NCBI RefSeq assembly: GCF_000495815.1
Contig: NZ_AWGE01000001.1
Span: 682,001-746,000, forward strand
Direction of reading: 5' to 3'
DNA: 64,000 bases
Source: Asticcacaulis sp. AC466
GTDB taxonomy: Bacteria; Pseudomonadota; Alphaproteobacteria; Caulobacterales; Caulobacteraceae
The notes beneath the pieces were generated by a model. It searched no databases, was not told the origin of the DNA, and saw only the letters and a program-made list of their open reading frames with translations. The stretch's first letter is position 1; each line of letters begins with the position of its first letter. Position numbers and translations under genes: made by a program. Of the stretch, positions 1 through 7,079 are shown one piece after another.

Positions 1-98
1 ATCTCATCGGCGCGGTAATATTCCGGCCGCATTGGATTGAAGACCTTGGCGGTCTGAAGAGGCGAGATACAGGCGCTTAACGATTCAATCGAGCTCAT
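1..98 (-). CDS. N-terminal part of an unidentified protein, cut by the window edge
   Basis: An open frame starts at ATG 98 and runs leftward without a stop to base 1, giving about 32 residues that begin MSSIESLSACISP. The fragment has no signal peptide and no motif I recognise. A perfect TTAA-N7-TTAA box lies 77-91 bases upstream, which supports a real promoter and start. No strong ribosome binding site is visible. The rest of the gene is outside the window, so no function can be assigned. Confidence 0.5.
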   Translation of the reverse strand, partial: MSSIESLSACISPLQTAKVFNPMRPEYYRADE

Positions 99-174
99 TT
101 TGGACCGGCTTTCTACCGTAGACTGTTATACTCCTGAACTTTACACGTACAGGAGATAGACTATCCACAGTAGG

Positions 175-189
175 TTAAGGCGCGGTTAA
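175..189. promoter_or_regulatory. Perfect CtrA-type box TTAA-N7-TTAA
   Basis: TTAA at 175-178 and TTAA at 186-189 are separated by exactly 7 bases, which matches the consensus of the cell-cycle regulator CtrA of Caulobacterales. The box lies upstream of the left-edge minus-strand gene and downstream of the 295-residue secreted protein gene. Binding is inferred from the motif only. Confidence 0.55.
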
Positions 190-234
190 CGGTGTTCGCG
201 GTGCAGCATCACCAAAAGCGGTCGATGGTTACCG

Positions 235-1122
235 TCAGTTAACCTTCTTCTTCGGCGTATTGCTCCACCCCAGGCGGTAACCCAGGCCATCCGACCACTT
301 ACGTTTTTCGACGTGATTGGGATCGTTGGCCGTCTGGGTCGGCAGGGTGGTCTCCGCCGTGCCATCGCCCTGCGACTTTACATCGGGTACGGAGGGCAGG
401 GTGCTGGAGGCCGTGACGCGGCGGGCCAGGGTGTTGCTGGATACCGGCGCGTCGCCATCGACCGGTGCGGACTGCGCCGTCAGGATCGGCTTGGGCAGTT
501 CTTCGTAATTGTGCGGGCCGCCCGAACTGAGGGCTGCGGCGATGGCGGTGGCTTCCTCGTCCGTCGCCATTTCGGCGAACAGGTTGGGGTGGCCGGACAG
601 GCGAACGGCGGCGTGTTCGCATTCACCCGGCAATTGCCAGTTGGCATAGGCGAAGGCGGCTTCCTTGGGCGGCGCGGCGCGGGTGGCGCTCCACTGATTA
701 TAGCCATAATCGCGCACCTGCTCGGCCTTCTTGTGCTGGGCTTCGTCCTTGCCGCGTCCTGAAAGTGTCAGGGCGGCTTCATAGGAGCGCAGGTAGGACA
801 TGCCGATCTTCTGGATCTGATCGTCGACCGGCGCGACGGAATCGATCATTTCGGCGATTTCCATATTGCCGGACAGTATGCCGTGGCACCAGGCGACTTT
901 CAGGAAATCATCGGACGGCGCGTCTTCGAGAATGGGCGTACGCAGTGAGCCGTCGGTGTTTCGTCCGGTAACGGCCGGACTGTTTGCCGCAGGTATGACC
1001 TGAGCGGAGGCGGCCTTTTTTGCCGTTGTGGGCTGCGCCTTGGGTTTTGCCTCCGCCGATATGGCGGACAGGGCGAGGGCGCAAGCGCTCAAACAGAGCA
1101 GGGACGACTTCAACAGGCGCAA
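235..1122 (-). CDS. Secreted protein of unknown function (295 aa)
   Basis: The first 25 residues form a clear Sec signal peptide: basic MRLLK, then a Leu/Ala-rich core, then an AEA cleavage site. The next 40 residues are Ala/Lys/Pro-rich and look like a flexible periplasmic linker. The middle (about residues 70-200) is a compact, probably helical region with two cysteines (AWCHG and GECEH) that could form a disulfide. The C-terminal 90 residues are again low in structure and end in a basic tail. I do not recognise the family. The gene is divergent from the TerB/J-domain gene and shares a 220-base intergenic region with it. Codon use matches the neighbours, so it is probably a lineage-specific envelope protein. 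Confidence 0.75.
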   Translation of the reverse strand: MRLLKSSLLCLSACALALSAISAEAKPKAQPTTAKKAASAQVIPAANSPAVTGRNTDGSLRTPILEDAPSDDFLKVAWCHGILSGNMEIAEMIDSVAPVDDQIQKIGMSYLRSYEAALTLSGRGKDEAQHKKAEQVRDYGYNQWSATRAAPPKEAAFAYANWQLPGECEHAAVRLSGHPNLFAEMATDEEATAIAAALSSGGPHNYEELPKPILTAQSAPVDGDAPVSSNTLARRVTASSTLPSVPDVKSQGDGTAETTLPTQTANDPNHVEKRKWSDGLGYRLGWSNTPKKKVN

Positions 1123-1344
1123 ATGACACTCCGGACGTTCGATTTAGGGTCGCCACCGACCCTATAGAGATTGCGGCAAAAGCGCACAGGCGTTTTGGCC
1201 GAATAGCTTCCTTATACAGAAAACAAGGCATAAAATCGCCATTAGTAAAGTTTTTTACCGGGAAATTCATCCAATTAAGAAAAGTTAAGCACACATACCG
1301 CCGCATTTCGGCTAAGATCGGGGTTCATAAGTCTGCGAGTGAAG

Positions 1345-2025
1345 ATGTCATTCTGGAAAAACCTGGCCCAGTTGGCGGTGCGCAAGTTCGATGCCGCCGA
1401 GTGCACGGAATGCCCGAAAGGGCCGCCGGGCGCCGATCCTGCCTTTGCAACGGCGGTGACGGCCTTGGGCGCCAAGCTGGCCATGGCCGACGGTCTGGCC
1501 CATGAGGTCGAGCAAACGGCGTTTCTTCATGTATTTCAGCCAGACCAGAAGGCGATGCGCGACGTCATGCGCCTCTACGATCTGGCGCGCCAAACCTCGC
1601 TCGGATTTGAATCCTATGCCCGTCGTCTGGCCAAGCGCTACAGCAACTGTCCGCAGATTCTGGAAGATGTGCTGGAAGGCCTTTTTCATATTGCGGTATC
1701 CGACGGACACCTCAGCCATCAGGAAGAAAATTACCTGGAAACCGTGGCTGAGTTGTTTGGCCTCAGCCAGGCGGCGTACCGCCGCGTGCGTGCCGGTTAC
1801 GTGCCGCTGAGCGAGGAAGATCCTTATTATATTCTGGGCCTCACGCCCGACGCCAGCGATGACGATATCCGGGTGGCGCGGCGTTTGCGCCTCAACGACT
1901 TCCATCCTGATCGCATACGGGCGCGCGGTCTGCCTGACGACTTTGAGGCGCTCTATACTCAGAAAACGGCCCTGATCAACTCGGCATATGACCAAATTGT
2001 GAAGGAACGTGGCGCCGCAGCATAG
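1345..2025 (+). CDS. TerB/J-domain co-chaperone-like protein (DjlA-like)
   Basis: This 226-residue protein has two recognisable parts. Residues about 20-145 resemble the helical TerB fold, with conserved acidic MADG- and VSDGHLS-type motifs. The C-terminal 65 residues form a J domain that starts DPYYILGL and contains the HPD tripeptide (FHPDRI) needed to stimulate DnaK ATPase. This is the architecture of DjlA, but without DjlA's N-terminal membrane anchor, so it is probably cytosolic. ATG 1345 is chosen over the in-frame GTG two codons earlier because the typical start is MSFWKN and GAGTGAAG precedes it. It is monocistronic; an imperfect TTAA-N6-TTAA lies at 1275-1288. Confidence 0.85.
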   Translation: MSFWKNLAQLAVRKFDAAECTECPKGPPGADPAFATAVTALGAKLAMADGLAHEVEQTAFLHVFQPDQKAMRDVMRLYDLARQTSLGFESYARRLAKRYSNCPQILEDVLEGLFHIAVSDGHLSHQEENYLETVAELFGLSQAAYRRVRAGYVPLSEEDPYYILGLTPDASDDDIRVARRLRLNDFHPDRIRARGLPDDFEALYTQKTALINSAYDQIVKERGAAA

Positions 2026-2210
2026 GCGCGAATTTTTACAGGATTTTTAGGCATTTACAGTTACTTTGCCTGAAATAGCCGGTCGTTTGACACGGAAGAG
2101 GCTTAAAATTGATGCCTTTTGCACTGCAAGAGGTTGACGTAGGTCTTAATCGTGCCAATCTGTTGATATAAGAGACATGTATTGTCTTTCTTTGTAAGAG
2201 GCTTCAGTTC

Positions 2211-2525
2211 ATGAACCAGCGTGAAACGTCGTTTGCCCGTTTTACCCGCAGCTATCAGCCGTGGGGCCAGGTCCGCCGCAAAAATCTGATTGCGCGTGTG
2301 GTGACTGGCCTGGCGATGGTTCTCGCAGGCGTGGCCGTAATGGCCGCTCTGGCCCTGCTGGTCGTGTTCGCGGCTTCGGTCGCCGTCGTTGGCGCGCTGG
2401 TTGTCGGTGGCATGGCGCTTATGGCGTTTTTGACCCGCAAGCCGGCCAAGGTTCACCTGCGTACCGATGATGGCAAGGGTGTCTATGAGGCCCGCAAGCA
2501 TGGATCGACCTGGACCGTCTACTAG
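2211..2525 (+). CDS. Small membrane protein (104 aa)
   Basis: The protein has a basic N terminus of about 35 residues, then a hydrophobic stretch (about residues 36-78) long enough for two tightly packed helices, then a short charged tail ending in TWTVY. The family is not recognised. It starts at ATG 2211 after AAGAGGC and is followed by a hairpin terminator at 2554, so it is a single-gene unit. Ala/Gly/Val-rich small inner-membrane proteins of this kind are common in Caulobacterales and mostly uncharacterised. Codon use is typical of the window. Confidence 0.75.
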   Translation: MNQRETSFARFTRSYQPWGQVRRKNLIARVVTGLAMVLAGVAVMAALALLVVFAASVAVVGALVVGGMALMAFLTRKPAKVHLRTDDGKGVYEARKHGSTWTVY

Positions 2526-2553
2526 GCGTCCTTATTTCCGATGAGATTTCGAG

Positions 2554-2586
2554 CGCCGCCGTCGCATGATGGCGGCGTTTTTGTTT
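2554..2586 (+). terminator. Rho-independent terminator after the 104-aa membrane protein
   Basis: CGCCGCC (2554-2560) pairs with GGCGGCG (2571-2577) around a 10-base loop and is followed by a T run. Confidence 0.75.
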
Positions 2587-2651
2587 GCTGATGTCCTTGA
2601 TTTGCGTATTTTTATTTGGTGGGAACCGAGGATGCCGGTAAGAAAGCAGCC

Positions 2652-3401
2652 ATGATCGAAACGCCGTCCCCCAATTTTAATGAACGCAAAGGCCCGCCTG
2701 ACATGGTGGTGCTGCATTACACCGGCATGATGACCGGTCAGGCCGCGCTGGAGCGCCTGTGCGATCCCGCAAGTCAGGTGTCCGCGCATTATCTGGTTGA
2801 AGAGGATGGGCGTGTCTTTCACCTGATCGCCGAGGAACGCCGGGCCTGGCATTCCGGTGTCAGCTTCTGGAAGGGCGAAACCGACATAAATGGCGCATCG
2901 ATAGGCATAGAGATCGTCAATCCGGGTCACGAATTCGGTTACATCGACTTTTCACCGGCGCAGATCGACGCCGTCATCGGGCTGCTCGACCACATCCGGG
3001 AGCGCTGGGATATTCCCGATCACCGTATACTTGGGCATTCCGACGTCGCGCCGGGGCGCAAGATCGATCCGGGCGAACGCTTCCCCTGGCAGGAGCTGGC
3101 AGCGCACGGTCACGGGCTGTGGGTCCAGCCGGACATGCCGCCCGAAGGGGCGATGGGGCCGCCGTTAGGCGCGGGCGATGAAGGGCTTGGGGTATTTTCC
3201 CTGCAATCCGCGCTCGGTAAGCTGGGGTACAATATCCTGGCGGGCGGGCCGTATGACGCGGAGACCGCTACAGTTGTCACGGCGTTCCAGCGCCACTGGC
3301 TGCCCGATCAGATCGGCGGCGATCTGGAAGGTCGCGCCGATGCGAAACTACGCGTCACCTTGATGGCGTTGCTGCGCCATATCAGCCTGACGGATGCCTG
3401 A
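2652..3401 (+). CDS. N-acetylmuramoyl-L-alanine amidase, AmpD/AmiD type, with peptidoglycan-binding domain
   Basis: It cleaves the amide bond between MurNAc (or anhydro-MurNAc) and the stem peptide. The Amidase_2 fold is seen in VVLHYTG near the N terminus (zinc His), a central IGIEIVNPG motif, and GHSDVAPGRKIDPG (second zinc His and the Asp). The last 80 residues form a PG_binding_1-type helical domain. No signal peptide is visible, so it may act on recycled cytosolic anhydromuropeptides or leave by another route. ATG 2652 is preferred because conserved sequence begins at ETPSPNFNERK; an in-frame TTG at 2616 would add 12 poor residues. Its stop overlaps the next start, coupling it to an L,D-transpeptidase. 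Confidence 0.88.
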   Translation: MIETPSPNFNERKGPPDMVVLHYTGMMTGQAALERLCDPASQVSAHYLVEEDGRVFHLIAEERRAWHSGVSFWKGETDINGASIGIEIVNPGHEFGYIDFSPAQIDAVIGLLDHIRERWDIPDHRILGHSDVAPGRKIDPGERFPWQELAAHGHGLWVQPDMPPEGAMGPPLGAGDEGLGVFSLQSALGKLGYNILAGGPYDAETATVVTAFQRHWLPDQIGGDLEGRADAKLRVTLMALLRHISLTDA

Positions 3402-3886
3402 TGCGGCGCCGTGACCTGATCTGTGTTCCGCTGGCGCTGGCATTGACCGGTGTTTCGGCCGCGCGGGTCGCGCGCATTGTGGTGTGGAAGGCGGCGCGCC
3501 GCCTATCAACCTTGGACGCGGCCGGTAATGTCCTGAAAACCTATCACATCGCGCTGGGGCCTCATCCCGCCGGTCACAAGACTGAAGAGGGTGACGGGCG
3601 CACACCGGAGGGCGCCTACGTGATTTCGGGACGCAATCGCGCCAGCGGCTATCACCGGTCTCTCAAAATCTCCTATCCCAATGCAACCGACCGGGCTCAG
3701 GCAAAGGCCCGCGGCGTTTCGCCCGGCGGCGACATCTTTATCCACGGTCAGCCGAATGGCACCTTGTCGGGTGGCCTTAAAATCCCCTATGACTGGACGG
3801 CGGGCTGTATCGCGGTCAGTAATAACGATATCGACGATCTATGGGCAAGTGTCGCGGACGGCACACCCATAGATATCAAGCCCTAG
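3401..3886 (+). CDS. L,D-transpeptidase (YkuD domain) catalytic protein
   Basis: A 161-residue YkuD-fold enzyme that would form 3-3 peptidoglycan crosslinks or attach proteins to peptidoglycan, using a catalytic Cys. The signature is visible: a conserved His in DIFIHGQPNG, then WTAGCIAVSN with the nucleophilic Cys. The N terminus has a basic start and a hydrophobic stretch (residues 7-22) that is either a signal peptide or an anchor. ATG 3401 overlaps the amidase stop by one base (TGATG), so the pair is translationally coupled. This pairs a crosslink-making and a peptide-removing enzyme. The stop codon TAG is also the first base triplet of a dispersed repeat. Confidence 0.88.
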   Translation: MRRRDLICVPLALALTGVSAARVARIVVWKAARRLSTLDAAGNVLKTYHIALGPHPAGHKTEEGDGRTPEGAYVISGRNRASGYHRSLKISYPNATDRAQAKARGVSPGGDIFIHGQPNGTLSGGLKIPYDWTAGCIAVSNNDIDDLWASVADGTPIDIKP

Positions 3887-3960
3887 AGCGAATTGCTCTA
3901 GTTATTTGATTTTGCATCATGTTTATCCAAAAAGTGATGACCACCTTTTGGCATGGTGCC
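3884..3960 (+). repeat. Dispersed two-hairpin repeat, family A, copy 1
   Basis: It has a first inverted repeat TAGAGC..GCTCTA, a T-rich spacer, then a second imperfect hairpin built on CCAAAAAGTG and CACCTTTTGG. The same arrangement recurs in inverse orientation at 25764-25864. It overlaps the stop codon of the L,D-transpeptidase gene. Confidence 0.6.
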
Positions 3961-3976
3961 TTAAGGAGCGACGCGT

Positions 3977-4336
3977 ATGACCGGACAACGCATTATCCTC
4001 GCCATTGCCGCCCTATGGGGCCTTGCCGGTGTTGCCATGCTGGCGTCCGGCTCCCATCCCCCGCAGGTCGGCTTGCTGGCCGTTGGGGGGCAGTTCTTGT
4101 TGTTTCATGCTGCCGCGTGCTTGGCCCTGGTCAATACCCAGCTTGTCAGCAACTGGCGCCGCGCCTTGCCGATCGCGCTGATGCTGACGGGGAGCGGTCT
4201 GTTCGCGCTTGAAATCCTCTTGCACGTCTCTACCGGCTTGGCTGCATTGGCCATGCTGGCGCCCATCGGTGGTGGCCTGACTATACTGGGCTGGCTGCTT
4301 CTCGTGATCGGCGCCTTGATCGAGCCGCGCAACTGA
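3977..4336 (+). CDS. DUF423-family inner-membrane protein
   Basis: The 119 residues hold four predicted transmembrane helices (about 5-22, 30-52, 63-83, 90-113). The pattern FLLFHAAACLAL, then GSGLFALEILL, then LAPIGGGLTILGWLLLVIGAL near the end is typical of the DUF423 (YgdD-like) family, whose function is unknown. ATG 3977 follows AAGGAG closely. The gene lies directly upstream of the RNase P RNA on the same strand, with 14 bases between them. A longer frame from 3919 in another phase is a shadow. Confidence 0.85.
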   Translation: MTGQRIILAIAALWGLAGVAMLASGSHPPQVGLLAVGGQFLLFHAAACLALVNTQLVSNWRRALPIALMLTGSGLFALEILLHVSTGLAALAMLAPIGGGLTILGWLLLVIGALIEPRN

Positions 4337-4350
4337 ACTACAAGCGCCCT

Positions 4351-4750
<400 letters not shown>

Positions 4751-4849
4751 ATTTTTACAAAATTTTTGCCTGAGTGCCCGGTGTCAGGGCGTCCGCGCCC
4801 GGACGGCATGCATTTCGAAGCCGCGCGACTCGCCCGCGGCCGTTAACCA

Positions 4850-4864
4850 TTAAGTCTGTATTAA
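4850..4864. promoter_or_regulatory. Perfect CtrA-type box upstream of mraZ
   Basis: TTAA (4850-4853), seven bases, TTAA (4861-4864). It overlaps a TTAACCATTAA stretch that gives an extra half site. CtrA of Caulobacter controls several division genes; control here is inferred. Confidence 0.6.
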
Positions 4865-5083
4865 ATACTTACGCGTACAACCCCTGGTATCGCAAAAGCG
4901 GCGGGCAGGCCAATATTGGTTGGCGCCCCGTATGCCGGCCAAGGGGCCGATCCTCCTTGTTTAAATAGCGTTCAGTTAGCGTACAGGCGTAAGTATAAAT
5001 GTTCCATGTTTGTTCTATACTTATCCACTATTGGGCCGGTTTATGCGCAGAATCCCCATTTGGTGTCATCCAGAGTCATTGCA

Positions 5084-5108
5084 TCCCATTTAATCCCATG
5101 TTAACCCT
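5084..5108 (-). promoter_or_regulatory. MraZ-type operator: three TGGGA-like repeats with 10-bp period
   Basis: Read on the minus strand, AGGGT-N5-TGGGA-N5-TGGGA. The CCC cores sit at 5085, 5095 and 5105. This is the known MraZ operator layout (TGGG-type repeats 10 bp apart) just upstream of mraZ, so autoregulation is likely. A fourth CCC at 5055 is in the same phase. Confidence 0.65.
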
Positions 5109-5197
5109 ATCTGGTCCCGAAGATGATCTGGCCGGGAGGGCCGGTTGGACGCTTCGAGGGATATCAGGGAGCAGGCCAAAACGGCCTGGACGGGGAC

Positions 5198-5656
5198 GTG
5201 TTTCTCTCGACCCACGAGAAACAGCTGGATGCGAAGCGGCGCCTGTTGGTGCCGTCGGATTTCCGCGCCACGGCCTTGGCGGCGGTTCCCGGCATCGAGC
5301 CTTTCGAGGGGGTGTACTGTTTTCCCGCGATCAGTGCCGACTGCATCGAATGCGGTGGAGCGGCGTTTTTCGCCATGCAACGTGACGTGATCAATTCATA
5401 CCCGCCAATGACCGCAACCCGCGCCGCCATGCAGACTCGCTTTTATGCCTCGATGCATAAGCTCGGCTTCGACACCGCCGGTCGCATCACCTTACCGGAA
5501 AAGCTGTGCCAGACGTTCGGTCTGACCGGCGACGTCGTCATTGCCGGCATGGGCGAAAGCTTCCAGATCTGGGAGCCGGCGGCCTACGCCAAATACCTGG
5601 CCGAACAGGATGCCCTGGTCGCCGCCGCCTTTGCCAAGCGCGAGGCGATGATATGA
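5198..5656 (+). CDS. mraZ: MraZ, transcriptional regulator of the dcw cluster
   Basis: A 152-residue DNA-binding protein of the AbrB-like MraZ family that usually represses its own cluster. The first half carries the N-terminal signature FLSTHEKQLDAKRRLLVPSDFR, and the second half repeats the fold with KLGFDTAGRITLPEKL, as expected for the tandem swapped-hairpin structure. I choose GTG 5198 because family members begin with FLST right after the start; ATG 5123 would add 25 atypical residues and leave only 14 bases after the operator. The stop overlaps rsmH by four bases (ATGA). It is the first gene of a long, tightly packed operon. Confidence 0.93.
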   Translation: MFLSTHEKQLDAKRRLLVPSDFRATALAAVPGIEPFEGVYCFPAISADCIECGGAAFFAMQRDVINSYPPMTATRAAMQTRFYASMHKLGFDTAGRITLPEKLCQTFGLTGDVVIAGMGESFQIWEPAAYAKYLAEQDALVAAAFAKREAMI

Positions 5657-6633
5657 GCGAACAGGCGCACATTTCCGTTCTGCTCCCCGAAGTGCTGGAC
5701 GCGCTGGGTGACGTGAACGGCAAGCTGGTGGTGGATGGCACATTCGGCGCCGGCGGCTATTCGCGCGCCATTCTGCAAAAGGGTGCGACCGTCATTGCGT
5801 TCGATCGCGATGCCCGCGTCAAACCCTATGTCGATGCCCTTGTCGCTGACTTTCCGGGCCGCTTCCACTGGGTCAATCGCTGTTTTTCCGAAATGCGGGA
5901 AGGCTTGGCGGATTTGGGTCACGACGCGTGCGATGCCATCGTGCTCGATATCGGCGTTTCCTCCATGCAGCTTGATGAAGCCGATCGCGGCTTCTCCTTC
6001 ATGCGCGACGGTCCGCTGGATATGCGTATGAGCGTTACCGGCAAATCGGCCGCGGACATCGTCAATTTCGACGCCAAGGAAGATATCGCACACATTATCT
6101 GGCTGTACGGCGAAGAGCACAAGTCGCGCGGCATCGCTGCCGCCATTGTCAAACGCCGGGATGAGCGGCCCTTTGAACGTACGCTCGACCTGGCCGAAGT
6201 GGTCGAACGCGCCCTGGGCGGCCGCCGCGGTGCCGCCGTTCACCCGGCCACGCGCACCTTCCAGGCGTTGCGTATTGCCGTCAATGATGAACTGGGTGAG
6301 CTGGAACGCGCGCTGGATGTCGCGGAGACCCTGCTTCGGCCGGATGGCGTGCTGGCGGTGGTGACGTTCCATTCGCTGGAAGACCGTATCGTAAAGACCG
6401 TCTTCAATGAAAAGGCTGGCAAGGTCTCGGCCGGTTCGCGCTACGCCCCGCAAAAGATCGAAACCAAGCCTGCCATCTATACTTTGGTCACGGCCAAGGC
6501 GGTGCAGGCGTCCGACGCGGAAACCGCCGCCAATCCACGCGCCCGTTCGGCTAAGCTGCGTGCTGTGCGCCGGACTTCCGTACCACTTTCGCAATCTTCC
6601 ACTCCGCCCCGTCAGCAAAAGGTTCGCTCATGA
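5653..6633 (+). CDS. rsmH: 16S rRNA (cytosine-1402-N4)-methyltransferase RsmH (MraW)
   Basis: It methylates N4 of C1402 in the ribosomal P site using S-adenosylmethionine. The 326 residues carry the SAM-binding motif VVDGTFGAGGYSRAIL (about 26-41), the IVLDIGVSSMQLDEADRGFSF region, GAAVHPATRTFQALRI and the late VTFHSLEDRIVK motif, all diagnostic. ATG 5653 lies in the ATGA overlap with mraZ. The C terminus overlaps ftsL by four bases. The usual dcw position second after mraZ supports the call. Confidence 0.96.
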   Translation: MSEQAHISVLLPEVLDALGDVNGKLVVDGTFGAGGYSRAILQKGATVIAFDRDARVKPYVDALVADFPGRFHWVNRCFSEMREGLADLGHDACDAIVLDIGVSSMQLDEADRGFSFMRDGPLDMRMSVTGKSAADIVNFDAKEDIAHIIWLYGEEHKSRGIAAAIVKRRDERPFERTLDLAEVVERALGGRRGAAVHPATRTFQALRIAVNDELGELERALDVAETLLRPDGVLAVVTFHSLEDRIVKTVFNEKAGKVSAGSRYAPQKIETKPAIYTLVTAKAVQASDAETAANPRARSAKLRAVRRTSVPLSQSSTPPRQQKVRS

Positions 6634-7079
6634 ACGGCTTTATGCGACTTTTCGAACAACGCGTCCGCGGCATCCGGTTGATCGAACTGATCGGCCTGGT
6701 GCTGGTTTTCGGTCTGATTTTCTGGGTCTGTCTGTCGAAGGCGAAGGAAGGCGAAGACGTCCGCCGCATGAACGATCTCGACCGCCAGATCGCGACGGAG
6801 CAGGGGGCTGTAAACGATCTCAAGATCCAGGTGGCGCAACTCGAGCGTCCCGGCCGCCTTGAGGCCCTGGCCAAGCAGTATCTCGGCATGAAGGCGGTCG
6901 AACCCAATCACGAAGCGCGCCTGGAATCGCTCGGCGAAATTTCCCGCGCTACGTCTAAACCCGTCGCCCCGCCGACTCAGACGCCACCCGCACCCGTGGC
7001 GCCGGTGGCGACTCCTGCCCCGGCCAGTGAGCCGCACAGTGACCTGATCGCCGTAACCGCCAAGGCGGGAGCGCATTGA
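6630..7079 (+). CDS. ftsL: Cell division protein FtsL
   Basis: A bitopic division protein that joins FtsB/FtsQ and helps activate FtsW-FtsI. It has a short cytoplasmic N terminus, one transmembrane helix (about residues 18-37), then a heptad-rich stretch (about 45-85) with the typical L..QIA.EQ..V..LK.QVAQLE pattern, and a Pro/Ala-rich tail of about 50 residues, longer than in enterobacteria. Sequence conservation of FtsL is weak, so the call rests on topology, size (149 aa) and position between rsmH and ftsI, with overlaps on both sides. Confidence 0.88.
   Translation: MNGFMRLFEQRVRGIRLIELIGLVLVFGLIFWVCLSKAKEGEDVRRMNDLDRQIATEQGAVNDLKIQVAQLERPGRLEALAKQYLGMKAVEPNHEARLESLGEISRATSKPVAPPTQTPPAPVAPVATPAPASEPHSDLIAVTAKAGAH

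Larger units (their letters stand above)
4751..5197 (+). promoter_or_regulatory. Leader and promoter region of the dcw cluster
   Basis: This 447-base region has no convincing gene. It holds a perfect CtrA-type box (4850-4864), AT-rich promoter-like sequence from about 4960 to 5030, two CcrM methylation sites GANTC (5050-5054 and 5073-5077), and a triple 10-bp-phased CCC repeat (5084-5108) matching the MraZ operator on the opposite strand. All lie between RNase P RNA and mraZ. Confidence 0.6.

Noticed and set aside
1275-1288. TTAA-N6-TTAA as a CtrA box between the divergent genes
   Set aside because: The spacing is six bases instead of seven, so it does not meet the consensus.
5123-5197. Upstream ATG start for mraZ
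   Set aside because: It would add 25 residues absent from MraZ proteins and leave almost no space after the operator; GTG 5198 fits better.
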